Origin: Psettodes erumei
Lineage: Eukaryota > Chordata > Actinopteri > Pleuronectiformes > Psettodidae
Direction of reading: 5' to 3'
Assembly: GCA_016785225.1 (NCBI GenBank)
Contig: JAFBJZ010000356.1
Span: forward strand, 496,001-560,000
DNA: 64,000 bases
Positions within the stretch are counted from its first letter, which is position 1. The number at the start of each line of letters is the position of its first letter. Below, in pieces: positions 49,410 to 63,747 of the stretch. The notes beneath the pieces were generated by a model, which was not told where the DNA came from, did no database searches, and saw only the letters and a program-made list of their open reading frames with translations. The translations under genes and the position numbers were made by a program.

Positions 49410-51695
49410 TACTCCCTCATTCACTTTTAATGCTGCAGGCCCTAATAAATGCAGTCTGTTTTTTGTCTTGCTCAGATCTTAATGCGCAGAATAAGATAAG
49501 CTTTGCACAGAAATAAGGGGCTTTTCAAAGCACGACTCACTGTTTGTGTCCTCAGAAACAGTACAACATCATCACGGCTGGGCTTCAAAAACAGACATCA
49601 ACTGACTTTCCTCTCCAAATAAAAGTAAAACTATCTAAACAAATAGAAGTGGATGCCATTTAATGAGTTTAGTGGATTTTGCTCAAGCGAAATGCAAAAA
49701 CAAAAATCATCTGCTAAGAATCCTCATTAACTAAAACATAAATGATATAAATAGAACAAAGTGTGTTTTTACTACTCCTCCAGCCATCACACAGACTTCT
49801 TAATTGTTCTTTCTCCTCGCTCTTTATTCCCCATGTTTCTATGGTCCCCATCCGCCACTTGCTGCTCCCTTTTATCCAACACATGATCTGCACTTCACAG
49901 AACAATCTGTTTTATCCGCTGCTGTATCTCTGTACCTCTCTTCATAAGAGGCTTTACAATTCAGCTTTCTTTCAAGTCCAAGTGACCAAATCAAACTGAA
50001 GCACTGGTGTACATATACAGTAGGTGCATATATGTCATATCCCTATCTATATATGAGACTGATTTCCCACAATTACCCGTCTGCACGTACTAAAAGGCAA
50101 AAGCAGCAAAGTAGAAACGGTTGTTGTCCGCTGCCAGCATCCTGAAAAAATTGCAGATGAAAGGCCTCCTGTGCAGAAAAAGCCTTTTAGACAGAATGGC
50201 AACAAGTTTTAGTAGACCCTGAAGATTATGTATTGATATAAGTGATTTAAGTGCAGTCTCCTTTCTAACTCACCTCTCTGTTACTAGATCCTGCCTGATG
50301 ACTGTCATTCTGACCGCCCTCTGCTTCCTTAATACACCATCATATAAATGTGGAACTCACCATCACCCATACTTTCCTACTCAGGCCTGCTTAACAAGCA
50401 CAGGCTACATCACCATCATCATCTGTCAGTTCATGAGCTGCATTTTGGACATAATTGCTCACCTCACAATTGTTCTGTCCACATATCTGCATGTGAATAT
50501 CGTAGTGTGTGTGGCGATGAGGAGGATGATGATGTCAAGAATGTGAATAAGCTTTGAAGTGAGCGGAGCTGAATGTGAGCAGCAGCCTTGCGTCGTTCAG
50601 AACAACTTGTCAACTCCAGTAAGTGACAGGGGAACAAGCAAAAGCTGCTATTGTTGTGGCTGTCAGACAGAAACCCAGTACAGCACACCCATTCCTCTCT
50701 CAGACATTTATCTATTCTTCCAGCTGATTGACCTAAACCCACATAAACACTTGCAACCATGATTACTCTCACTTGGGCACATTTTTCATGAAGAATTAAT
50801 GAGACTACAACCAGTTTGTGTTTGCCAACACTTCATTGATATAATCAATCTACCTTGATACCCTTGTAAAATAATGAAGAAAAAGTTTGTTTATCCACTG
50901 CCTATCCTTTTCAAACCATTTTTCTGCAGAAACTACATCTTGGTTATTAGGGTGTTGTAAAGGTACTTGAGAAATGAGTTATCAGTAATAATAGTACACA
51001 GTGAGCACAAAGGCTTCATTTTTCCATCCATACACATGTTGCTTCTGTGAGCGATGACGCTGTTACAATAAGTAATATATATTTTTTCTGTCTCATGGCA
51101 CAAAATGGCCACAGCTCTGCAGAGCCCTGATAAGGTTATTGATCAAAGGCAGTGACTCGATGACTATGTTCACACTGAAGCTTAAGACGTCCAATACGTC
51201 ACTTGTCACGGCCGACCGAATCCTGCAAAGTTCACAAAGTTGTGGCACAAAGGAAAGAGACATCCACATAAGACAGGTGTATCCAAAGACCACGAAGCCA
51301 TAGACACTCACTCACTACCTGCTTTGAGGTGCATTTTGCATGATCCGGTGTGAACACAATTGAGACCTGACATCCTTAAACTTAGTCACTGTCTTTCCAC
51401 CAGTTTTGCTTTCTGCAGTTCGACCCAAAACTCTACACTAGTGATTAGTTCACTTAAAAGTGAATTTGCTGTCAGAAAGGTTTGTCACAATCTGAAGGGT
51501 AACCTCACAACTTTATAATGGTGAATACTGTCAAACACATACAGTGGCAGTGTGAATGCAGTTCATGTTATTATGCTACATTTTCAAAAGCTCACTATTT
51601 AGCTAATTGTCTGCAGGAGAACTAATACTAAGTGGATTTCCCAGAATGCAAAGCTATTCTTGAAAATGCATGTTAACCTTCACGGTTTGGTAGAA

Positions 51696-51711
51696 ATATA
51701 TATATATATAT
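51696..51711. repeat. (AT)n short tandem
   Basis: Eight AT units. Confidence 0.85.
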
Positions 51712-54131
51712 TAACTCAAGTGAAAACATGCTGTGCCTTCACTGAATGGCAAACCAGATATAATCTACAGTATAGGGGTAGTTAGTGTGAACCAACTTTT
51801 AAAGTAATATGAGAGGCACAAATAGTCTGACAGCATTTGTTATCAGCATTAGTGCCTAACAGTAAGACTTGTTTTTATAATCCAGAATACAGTAGCAAAA
51901 CTGTGCATTTTTAAAATAGCCTTATATAATCTGAGAAACTCTCAGTATGTGTGAGGTGTGTCAAAAGTTTGTCACAGGGAGCTGCTTTAACACTTTTACC
52001 AAATTAATGTGCTTCTCACACCCTGATGATCTGCCATTCAGACAGCCTGGAATCAATGGGTGAGGAGGTCACTCTTCCTGCCACATGACTGAATTTCATT
52101 TTCTACCTCATATACATAACATTTCTTCATTTTTATATTCGGACCACTAACTGATTTTTTTCGCCACAAACATTAAGCTCCCTCTTCAGCGGGAAATGGT
52201 GCTCACTTTAGCATACGGCGAAACCAATATTGCTGCACTTTTAAATATCACACGTGGCCAGTCAATGACACCAAAAAGAAGTAGCATCTACTCTGATCAC
52301 AGCTCTGTTTTAAAAATTGAATAAGAAAAAAGCTCCCTTTTCTGTCCTCTGCGAGACAACTATATTGACTTGAGGCTCTTTCAAAACACAGTGAATTAAG
52401 ATCTTCATGGGTATGGAGCTTTAAAGCAAGTAGTGTAAAGAGAACAAAGGATGTAGAGGAGCAAGACTTGAATAACAAGTATCCCTCTGACACGGCAGCA
52501 TATTATTTATATTCATGCCATCTTTTTTTTCTTTTATAAATTTGAAGACTGGCTGTCTCCAACTCGATGACACACTGTGGCCTTCACCTGACTTAAACTA
52601 TACATTTGCACACATTTTGAGATGCAGCACTTATGAAAAATACAGGCAAGGGTAACCGCCTGATGTCTTCCAGTTTTAAAGTAACATTTGAAGCTAAGCA
52701 TCTAATATGAGTATGTCTGTGGAGGTCAACGATACTCTCAATCCACTGTACAGCAGCCATAGGGCCGTGCAAATATGTGGATGGAACAGTGAGGGGTGGT
52801 GGGATCAGACTGTCTTGTGAATGATAAAATGCTGCTGCCAGATATGATACAAAACACAGAATCATGAATTTTGTTTCTAAAGGCTGAATTCCTTTGAGCA
52901 ATCATTAAAAAAATTCAAATGGTTCAGAGTTTGTGAACAGTGTAGAATTTGACAGATGGTTTATCAAAGACAGTAAACTTTGTCTTCACTTATAATAAGG
53001 AAGGCAATGCTAATTTCCTCTCCTTGCACTTTTGAGTGGACTCCTGCATTGTCTCCTTACAGTGGCTGTGTTGAAGTGTGGAATTTTTGAACTGGCTTTA
53101 AAAGACAAATGCTGGGGCTCCAGGGTGCAGACATTTGACATGTACACTCATGTAATGAGGGATAAAATGACCTCAACGGCTCTCTGCGCCTGAGCGGGCT
53201 GCATAAGTGGCCCCCGGTGCGTACCCAGCATCCCAGAGGCAAGACCCAGTCCCTGTGATTTCAGTCTCAGTCTTACATGCCACAGCTTGTCAGAGACACA
53301 AACAGACGATCCGTTAATAAAAACTGACGCACTTTCTCGCCTTAACTGTCTGCTCTAGATTTTCTACTGACAGAATTTTCAGCAGTTCAACAGATGGCAA
53401 TTAAAGCAAATGACTGCACTCATCTGCTGTAAATGTCAGTTTTTCAGCCGTTGTAATAGTTTCCACTTTCCTTTCACTTTAGGCACTCTTTAAATTGGCT
53501 GTGAACAAGAATCACTTTAGATTGGTTAGGCGGAGTCATAGTGATAAAGATATTGTTTAATTGGCAATAAAACCTGCAAAAAGTAGAAATAAATTCATTG
53601 ATTTTTACGTAATGTGATATTGCATCCATTGAATGTGAAAAATTTGCTTTTACTTTCGTAGACAGATCTGAAATGGGTTGGTAAAGAGTCTACAATATAT
53701 TTCTAAAGAGACTATAAGCATAATTACTAAAATACAATGTATCAATCTGCTGTTTTAGACCACCTTTCCCCTTCTCCTAAATTCCTGTCAGACGTTGAAC
53801 GGTACTTTTTTAAACAGTTTTAATAACTTTTAAACATAAGGTTACATACACACACACACACACATACGTGCGCACATACAGGCTTCTGTCCTGGTAACAT
53901 ACCATATCTGTATTTCTGATTAATACTAGCCCGTGGTCATCCATCAACATATGGCTGTCATTACACCAATCGAATCCTCACTCTGAAACGCATTTACGGG
54001 GGGAAAAAAAAATCTGCCTTTTTTTTTTTTTGCTCATCGTCCCATCTGGTGACATGGATAATTAATCATCTAAGCGATGTGCCTCCGTTCTTCATTATTT
54101 AGCCCCGGAGAAGAGGCTGATGCTCGTGCGG

Positions 54132-54132
<1 letters not shown>

Positions 54133-54170
<38 letters not shown>
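54133..54170. repeat. (GT)n microsatellite
   Basis: About 19 TG units. Confidence 0.95.
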
Positions 54171-54172
<2 letters not shown>

Positions 54173-57100
54173 GTTTGCAGCAGCGACGTGAGGTCTGGCT
54201 CACTGTTTCAGCTTGTTTATGGCAGCTTGTTTGCTTGGCTTCAAACGGAAACATGGTCAGATTAACAAACAGTACTGCTCAGACAATCAGCCCCCCCCCC
54301 CGTGCCACAGCTCTACTAATGAGAGGCATGAAGTGCATAGCCTTTTTTCCCCATTTATTACCAGAAGGGGGGGGGGTCCCATAGATTTTACGACAGGTAA
54401 TGCGGTTTACAGAATAGCAAGAATTTGTAGAAGAGAAGGTAGAAAATCCTCAAAGCGGGCAACATTTCAACCATGTGGAGATTTTTTTGTTGCCAAGACG
54501 TGTCAGATTTACTCAGTGCTGGAGTTTTGCCAGTCCAGATGTTAGCCCTACAAAAAGTGCTGCAAGACCTTTTGGAGAATTTGTTGGTGTAATTGCAATG
54601 CTTGTTATCCCCCCACCCCCTGCAAAATGTGGATGTCTGATTGTATTTCTACTTTGTTCAGTGTTTCTTTTTTTTATTTTATTTTATTTGAGTTACCTGC
54701 GGGTTTAAAACTGCCAAAATGAGAATGGCTTCGTTTGAAAGACTAACTGAATGTTGCTGCCAATAAGTCAAGGCAGCATGTGGCAAAAATATAAAATCAC
54801 ATTTTCACATTGTTTTTCTGGCCCTATTATGTAGCCTTATTTATTTCACACAGGGTTTCCATGACTAACCGTAAACACAGAGTTTAGAGATGTTGGCCGC
54901 CCATAACTGTTGAAAATGTGTAACTGCTGGAAAAGAATCTGTAACTACAGAGAGATGGCAACAATTCTAATGGGGTAATAGGCAACAAATTCTAAACAAA
55001 AATGCTGTAAAATATTTGACTTTATCCACTGTACCACTGTATTATGTGACCCCATCCATTTGCAGTCATCTATCAAGACTGCTGAGTCTTGGTGTGAATT
55101 AATTACTTGCTGATTGCAGGAGTAAAATCTATTCAAAGCTCTCCAGTTTTCAATTAAAGCACAGACAGTCTGTCTTTACAGCAGAGGTCTCTGTGTCTTA
55201 TGATGCGTCTCTTATTTGCAGAGAAAGGTGTGTTGATTTAGGTTAGTTTTTCTAAGCCTGGAACAGAGACGAAAAGACAAACAAGGGAAAACGCGTTCCG
55301 CCCTGCAGCTCTCTCGCCACCAGACAAACACTTTAAAAATCACTTTAGACCAGCAGCAAATTTATTAATCTTCACATGAGAAAATGTGAAAGAGAGGCGA
55401 CGCGATCAAATTGTTGTACTACTGAAGGGTAAATATTGATCCTCCACAGGTAAATATACTCTGTGGCATCCTTATAACTAATAATACTAAAAAAAATACA
55501 ACACATAGCACTAAGCCATCAAGACGCCAGATTAAAGGGCATAAAGAACTGCAGTGCCCACATTTCCTTGCTTATTCTATGTTAGATTTTGTTGGTCCTC
55601 ACTCAGAAATAGTAGGCCACTCCTCTGTGACCTGCGCTCTCCATCGGTTTCATTAGCTCAGCCAGCAGCTAGCTGACGAGTTCATCCCGGCTCATCCTCG
55701 TTTGTCCTACAGTCAGAGCATCACTATTTTACGAATGAAACCTGTCTGAGAAACGAAAAACGGAAGAATGACTCATCAGTCTCAAAAAAGAAAGTATATC
55801 TTACATTTACATTTGAGTCATCTAAGGCATGTAGTGTGTCTGTATCGCTGTTGTTTGCATCTGGTATCCATCTTGTTTCTTACTTTAACTGAATGTTAGG
55901 TAGCTGCTGTATTTGCCCACTGTGTAATGGTATTTCAGGTCTACAAAATGTTTAATTTGTAGACACCAGCAAGCTACATGTGCCTCGTGTGCCGCTGAGG
56001 ACCTGTCTGACGAGGCTGCTGCCAAATATTTCACATGCAGTGCCTGTGTCGCAATGAGCGCTTTCACTTTCAGAGCCCATTTATTAATTTTCTCCTCTAA
56101 AATGTCATCTGGCTGCAATAAATGTTCCAGAAGTACCGCTGACCCCTATCAGAATCAAACGGGAGGTCCTGTAGCTTTCTGCTCATATAAACCTTGTGGC
56201 GGAAGCATTATGCCCGCAGTTTTGCCATTTTGAGCAGGAACGCCCTGTCCAGTGTTCCTGCATGGCACATTTACCAGCATTTGTTGATCAACAGACAAAC
56301 AGATGAAATGGGGGTTCTTGGAAACCTATTTTCCACAAAGAGGAAGAGGGATGATTGAGGTACCAGGAAATGCATTTTCAGAAACCTCCATCCTCCATCC
56401 TCTCCTGACTTGCACTGATTTCATTGCAATGGAATCCTAACATGCTGTCCAATCAGAACTTTATTGCACTTTGTCAGTGTGAAATGAGTTGTGGGTGGAG
56501 AGGGGAGGAGCAGAGCCATGGCATGACAGTGTAGCTTTATTTTTGTGATATGATTCACACAACAGAATGGGAACACATTGTACAGTACTGCACACTTTGA
56601 CACTGCCATTCGTGGCCTTGCGGAGTGTTTTTGGAAGGTTTGGGGTTATTGATTTATGAATAATTGATTTTTGCTCAGTACAATGGATTTCAAAAGAACC
56701 TGACCAAAAAATGACCATGATGTTCAAGTGCTAACTTTAGGTGTGTAGTTAATGGCTGAACCACATTACAGTGCCAGTAACCCTGTGCCATTTGTTCATC
56801 AGTTTAAATTTAACTTTGTCAGTATTATCAAGACAGAGTTTTATGCATGACTAAAAAGGGTTTCATCTCACAAACTACTTGTTACACAGCAATTGTCACT
56901 AAGTATTACACCCAGTAACTGTCAGGTCCCTAAACTAATTAAATCAACTGACAAAGCTAATATTAACTTGCTAATTGAAGACCATATCTTGGTGATATGA
57001 CATTACATTTCCCAAAAATAACACTAAAATAAAATACCTCAAAGTACAAAACATTTTGCTAATACCATTGGAATATATAAATAAATGGCAAATGTTAGGT

Positions 57101-58759
57101 AAGCATTATTGGATAATTTCCTTCTCAATATGAATTATATGAATTTAATGAATTCTTACTCTGAAACACATTTCTCTGTATTTAGACATAAATAAACCTA
57201 AAATATCTACATTTACAAAAGAAAGACATCTTGGGTTTCTACGACTGTAATTTTGGATTTCATGTCTCAGTGACAGTGTGAATTTTAGTGACCTCCGCAG
57301 TTACCAGACCTGAATCTAGATATGGGAGAACATGAGATTGGCAGCATGGATGTGCAAATGATACATCTGCAGAATTTATGTGATACTATCACGTGAACAA
57401 GAACGATATTTATATCTTGTCAAGTCTGTGCCACAGTGAGCTGAGGCTTTTTTTGATCAAAGAGAGGCCCTACCCAGTGTTAGTATGGGGTTCCTAATAA
57501 AGTCCTCGCTGACTGTGCATAGCTGGTTTTACACCCCTTTTTAAACTGTTTGATTAAGATTAAGTGTGTATTAATTCTTGGCAGCAATGCTCAGTTTGCC
57601 TTGGTATTTGTCACACCAGCCTGGTTTTGCCAACCCTCTTTTGAAAGTGATTTAGGTGATTTTTCATGTGGTGTCAGAAAAGCAATTTTGAGGATATAAG
57701 CAATCACCCAGTCTTTAATATGATTCCATACTCACAATATAATTATGTGGGCCAGGCATCCAAAAATGGTGGGAAAGCACATTGATATGAAAAAGAAGAG
57801 ACAGTGGAGGCTGGTTGATTCACCAGTGCTGGTTAGTGAACCACTGAAGGGGATATTGGATAGACTGCCATGAAATTTTGTGCATGGTTCCCAGATAAGA
57901 TTTTCTTCTTCTTTATTTTTTGTTGGAACCTATATGTGTATGATCAGTGCAATGCACATGTTTTGCATGCATCATATTACTTGTTAATGAGATAACCTGA
58001 TGATGAAGTCTTGTTCTATGACCTTCACTGCTTAGCTGTACCTAACAACATTCTCTCTAATTACAAGGAAGATACAGTTGTGCGTGTTGGAAATATTTAT
58101 ATTTTTTGTCACTGCAAATCAACGGTAAAATGAAGCAGATACTCTTCTTATTAAAATCTGACCCCATTATGCTTCATTAATGTGGAATAACTGTGTTCTG
58201 CAGGGGGATGTATGAAGGCTTGTATAATCTCTCATTACAGTCTGTTCAATCCTGTTATAGTAGTGGTTTTTTATTTGTTATTTTATGGAGAGATGTAACA
58301 GGCTTTTTAGTTTCATTTTTTGCTGAAGAGATCCGGTGGCTTCCTATGCTGTTGCAGCCTCCACCTCTTTCACCCTGTGTGCTGCTCTATCTCTCTTCTA
58401 TTTTTCAGTTTCTGCCCGCCTCTCTCGTTCTTGCTTTCTTGCTCTTCCCCCAGTGGGTATCACTGCCAAGGACGTGCTTCCAGCTGCATGAAGGGTATTG
58501 CTAACACTGGTTATAGGCAACATTCTGAAAATAACGACTGCACAGTGCTGGTCTGCTATATGTGCTTGCACATGCACAAAAACCACAGCTCAGATCATCA
58601 CGGGACCAAATCCCATCGTTTGTCTTCCACACTCGGGGTGACATAGCTGTTTGTAAAGCTGTCAGAGTAATGATTCTTTATCTCTGTTGATAATGACATC
58701 TGTTCCTCTTGATGAGTTCTGTGCAAAATGCCCTGAAAAAGATGTACACAGTGACAGAA

Positions 58760-58783
58760 TGTGTGTGTGTGTGTGTGTGTGTG
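58760..58783. repeat. (GT)n microsatellite
   Basis: About 12 TG units. Confidence 0.95.
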
Positions 58784-60190
58784 ACCATGTGCTCCTGAAG
58801 GATGAGTCGGGGGTGTTGAAGAGAAGGAATTGGGTGAGGTGAGCAGTGTAGGGAGGCTAATCTTGTGTAAAAGACATTTATTGGAGACAGTGACATGCTT
58901 CTCATCAAAGATTTGATTTGATTAATGCATAATGATTTTTGTAGTGGCATCATAGACACAATCTCCTGTGATTAGTAGGCTCAAAAATGCACCATAAAGG
59001 AAAACCATATCAGTCTTTTTAAGGGAACTTATGGATTTGTTTATTCCAGACTTCATATAAAAGTCAGCTGCAGTATTGAAAGTAAAGATCATTCATTCTC
59101 TTTTTGTCCTCTTTCATCAGATAACTGTACACTGTGGTGACACAAGCTGTGGCAGGAATAAATAATAAAGTGTCAACGTCCAAGATAAAAAATATCAAGA
59201 AGTAACCTTGGCAAAGGCTCCAGGTCCAGTTTTTGCAACCCAAGTGAACAGTTCAACCCCCTTTAAAAAAAATCCCTCCTATTTCTGAAATTGCATCACG
59301 GCCTCGAGAAGAAGGCATCCATATTTATAAGACCTTCTCCATGACAAGAGTCACTCGGAAGGTAGAGGCAGGGCCAGAAACAAGAAGAGCCTTGGACAAA
59401 AGGTCAACCTGGTGTAAATCCCTTATTCCAAAATGTTCCACTACTGTACAAGGTCATGCGACAAGTGCAATAATTCCCTTATCAAAAATCTCATCAAGCC
59501 TTGTTTATCTTCAGGAACAATAGGCAATCCCGCAGGACACAATGAATATGATGAATAACTTGACGTTTTGTAAGAAGTACCCAAATTACCATCTAAATGA
59601 CACTGTAGTGGTAATTATGACGGTAACAATAGCAGCTGTGATCAATGAGATAATACATCCAATTATAAACATGACATCTCATGGAAAAATAATGGGGATC
59701 ATGTACTGCAGTTAGCTGTTACGATGTCCTTTGTGAATCAGATAATTAAAAACCGCATTGGGTCAATGACAATGCAGTGGAGGACAAATCCACATATCAG
59801 ACAAAACAAAAAAGACAACAATAGATGGAGCTGAGGCTTTTGTTGTTGTGTCGAGCTACGGCTGATGTTTAATGACAACATGAACAAACAGCTGTTTTTT
59901 TGAAGGAAACTCCCGCAAATATCTGAAGTGAAATTATGCTGCCTGCTTCTTTACGGCGACGTGCGTCGGCCTGCATCAAGCATCCTTCTTCCCTCCACCG
60001 AAGTCCTTGGATCGCGGGCGTGTGATTGCAGAGCTGTGCCCGAGGTGGCTGCTCGATGATGGACGAAAGCCCGTCAGTGAGTGCTGTAACCTGAGCCCGC
60101 TCACCTTCGCAGAAGGGGGACTGTTCAGCAGTGGGCCCAGATAACACAGGCAAGCCACTCAATAGCTTTGTCTGTCTGGATAGTATTCAG

Positions 60191-60232
60191 GCCTGTGAAC
60201 CCAGTCCAACTCAATCTGCTGCTATTCTTACG
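60191..60232 (+). CDS. weak candidate 42-base micro-exon
   Basis: Bounded by gatagtattcag| and ACG|GTGAGAAT. Length is a multiple of three and phase 0 reads ACEPSPTQSAAILT. The acceptor tract is only moderately pyrimidine-rich. No family is recognised and no partner exon is known; it is listed because both splice sites are plausible. Confidence 0.15.
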
Positions 60233-60609
60233 GTGAGAATGCTACAGCAGCTTTGTGACAGGCTGCAGTGTTATAAGGCCGTTCTCTCTCTCACTGCTAC
60301 TCTCTCTCTCTTTTTATACCATTTCTTTCGCTATGCTGAGACCCTCTTATTCTATTGCGGCCTGATGACTCTCTACTCTATCTCAGCGGTTCTTTGTTTC
60401 CTCCTTTTTTCTGCGCCTCCTCTTCGCTCCTCAGTGTTATTCCTTGTTACTTTCTGTCATCCTCTCCTGTGTGTTTTTTTAATGTCACTTCCTTGCTGCC
60501 ACACATTCTCCATTCTCTGTCTGGAATCATTCACTTTGCAGCCCTGTCAGTCCGCTCTTTACTTTGTGTGCAAAACCATTCTGCTTCTCTTATGTTTCAG
60601 CGAGTAGGA

Positions 60610-63600
60610 ACATTGACAGGAGACATGGAATTTCACTTACCCCAGACATGAGCAGCCCAGAGGCACAAACAGAAAGCATCAGCTTCATTACATGCCCATG
60701 TCTCCTGGGTGGGGTTTAAAACAACTGCAGAGCGGGATTATCTTTTTCCATAAACACCACCACATGGTTCACAAGTGCGGGTTGTAAGAGTTGCGGCTAG
60801 TCAGTTTGTAGTCCATTGTCGTGAAAGATTTAAGATGGTCAGATTTTTATGTAAAAATAAACTTTTTTGGACAGCATGACTCAAAGTGGGGCAGCTAAAG
60901 AGGAGTATTTCATCCTCCTCCAAAAACAAGCTCTTGAATGTTCAAACCCAGAAAAATAAACAATAAGGAAACATGGATATTCTAAAAGAAGAAATGCCAA
61001 ATGGGTAGTTGTGATCAGAAAACTGCACACTGACTCCAAGGCCTAATGTAAACCATACTGATTAGAGACATGCCAGATGTCAAGTTCCAACATCTGAGAC
61101 TTGACCAATTAGTTTTTCACGTAAGACGCGAGCATCTGATGAAGCGTGATTACACACACATTGAATAGAAATGCCAGACCACTAAAATAATTCACACATA
61201 ATTGAAAGACTCCTAAATCCACAAATCAAACCCTCTTATCACATCCATTTAAACTTAACACACCAACATTTGCACAGAGCCCCTCATGGGACATGGCCTG
61301 GTGCTCCTCATTCTGGTGCACACACACGTCCCTTCATAGGCTCCGTTATTACAAGGAAACTTCATGGTGTCCTTCGTCACACCCGCATGATAACCATCCC
61401 AGTGCTGTCCCTTGGCATGTTTGATGGCTAACATCATGCAGCTTGTCAGCATGTTAGTTAACGTTGATAATGATTTTTTAAAAATATTTTAGACCAAGAT
61501 TGATTTCAGTTTGTGCTTTGGAGTCAGTGTGCAAACATCCCTCATTTCATTGATTCTCCTTCCTAACATATAATGTGTTCATAACCTTTCTCGTTCAAAT
61601 TGGTAATTTGTGCCTTAAAAACTGACTCTCAAGTCTCAGATGTCATAGGATAATAAAGCCTACAGCGCTTTAACAAAGAGGTATTTTCATTAATAAAAAC
61701 ATTGCTTCTCAACTTGGATCAAGTTACTCCTCTTTCTTCTGTGGGAGATAAATGAGAAGTTAAAATGGAAGTGCCAATGCAAAAACAAATTCTCTGTCCC
61801 ACCTGTGGTTGGCTCTCACTCAAACAGGTGAGATAAACACAGACAGTGAGACAGAGTGATGCAAGCCAAGTGAGCGTGAGACGACAAAGTGGAACACAAT
61901 GCAGAACAGAGGATTTGGTATGCATTAGATACGCAGTCATAGATTTGTCCGAGTACTTCTTCTTAACCTGTCCTCCTCTTCAGCCGCAGGCATTATCATT
62001 CAGTCTCACTATAGTCGATAATGCCGAGACAACATCACTCAGGCTGAAATCATCTGTTTGATATGCGCTGTGAGGCCCTTTGTGCCTCATCACATTTTCT
62101 GTCTGATGTCCAGTGCTGCTCTTTCGGCGAATTCATCACGTCCCGTCCCCATCCTGTCCTACACTCTCATCTCTGCAACGCACCCTGAAAGTAAACAACA
62201 CTCCGCCCTCCGTCTTTTCTTCCCACATCCCTCCATCTTTGGCATCCAGAAGTCCTCTACCTCATGCATTTATCCACCTGATAAGTTTCCCATCTGAAGG
62301 GCCATCTGAAAATTTTGATTTGTGTTCAGTTTGCCCTGCACTCAAGCGGCACCTTGCCACTTCTTGTTTGTGTCAGAAATACTCTTAACAGTCCCCTCAC
62401 TCTCTCCCTCCCACCTTTCTTTCTTGGCAATAAAAATTAGCACTCATCACTTTTTGGGTTTTCATTAATCATACGCTGTAGCTGTGATGGACGGACGACC
62501 CTCTGAACCCCATATGGCAAACCTGTAATAGTCCTAATTAAGCTTGTCTTGGAATATTACACTCTCCTGGATTTCACTCTGTTGCCCAAAACTCTTAAAA
62601 AAACCCTCTTATCCAGAAGCCATTTCTCTCTGCCCCCCCCCCCCTCCTCCATTCACTCACTCCTCTCCTTTCTCCTTTCCCTCCACCCCTTTACCACTGC
62701 AAACCTTGGAAATGTAATTGAGGCCGTGCTTGTGAAAGGCCTGGCAGTGTATCCGCACAGGAAGCGAGGGAGTGAGTGCGAGGAGCCGGGTGACACCGAG
62801 GTGGCCTCCACTGGCAGAGAGACTAACTACCTCCTCAGCCATCCAAAATCCCCAATGCAACTTAGGTGATTAAATTAGCAAGTGTACTTTTGATGCATGG
62901 CAGAGTTGTGCTCTTAAGGTATTTCACCATCACCACAACGTTTTATTCATTGCTCTATATCACATTTATTTCCCCTGCTGTTTTATTTCACCTTGGTTGG
63001 AGGTTTCAAAGATGAAGCCAATGCATCTTTACTATAGTGAGGGCAATCTACTCAAAAAATGAAATGAAATTTCATATTTAGTTAGTATCACAACTATTGA
63101 TGACTTAGATTGGGTGTCTGCACATTGTCTATTATGGTAAGCTTATATCAGATTTGCTGAACATTTTTAAAGTCACCATTGCAAAATCCATGTGATGGAG
63201 TGGATTTCTATATAAGCCGTTACCTAACAACAGCATTTACATTTTGTTGTCAAGGTCAGAGTGATCAATTGGTCTGTGTACACTGCGGCAGCAACACTTA
63301 ACACTTCTCATCGATGTGGAGGAAGTGGCCAAGAGAGAAGCAGAGAGTGAGACAGAGATACAGTCAACGTTGACAGAGAAAAGAAGACAAAAAGCCAAGG
63401 CACAGGTTAAGAGAAAAGAATATAATAAAGATTATGCAGATGTGGAACTTTGCCATTGGCTCTTTGTCTAAACTCATCATACCCTTGGCTGTCCCTGGAA
63501 TTAAAGATCATTTTTAATCACTTTGATAATGGAAGCTTCTTTTTTTGTTAAGAGGAAGCTCTGATAGATATAAGAGTTTATGGGAGTTGACAAGGGACAT

Positions 63601-63650
63601 TGCACTGAGGGCATTAGAACTGGCAGCTTGTCAAACAGCCCACTTGAAAA
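60610..63650. other. non-coding stretch
   Basis: No supported gene. The pyrimidine-rich part at 62580-62700 gives frames on both strands by composition only. Blocks around 62450-62550 and 63830-63940 have the unbroken, TAATTA-containing look of conserved non-coding elements. Confidence 0.45.
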
Positions 63651-63680
63651 AGAGCAGCAAGTCAAGAGAGGAATACAAAG

Positions 63681-63747
63681 ACAGAGGGAGAGAGAGAGAA
63701 GGAGCGAGAAGGAGAGAAAGAGAGAGGGAGCGAGAGAGAGAGAGAGT
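63681..63747. repeat. imperfect (GA)n purine tract
   Basis: Sixty-seven bases of almost pure purine in GA, GGA and GAAG units, ending in a clean (GA)n. Long mirror-like purine tracts can form triplex DNA. Confidence 0.9.

Larger units (their letters stand above)
49160..60180. other. non-coding stretch
   Basis: No supported gene. Contains (TTA)n at 49379-49409, (AT)n at 51696-51711, GT tracts at 54133-54170 and 58760-58783, C and G homopolymer runs at 54290-54301 and 54366-54375, and a GC-richer block at 59940-60120. Confidence 0.45.

Noticed and set aside
53860..54000. Short CA tract near 53850 and C/G homopolymers at 54290-54375 as structured elements
   Set aside because: Short simple repeats without inverted partners or conserved context.
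60131..60607. 158-codon plus-strand reading frame, hydrophobic
   Set aside because: It begins at a GTG in a pyrimidine-rich stretch, which makes Leu, Phe and Ser codons by composition. No motif, no ATG context, and a second frame is also open.
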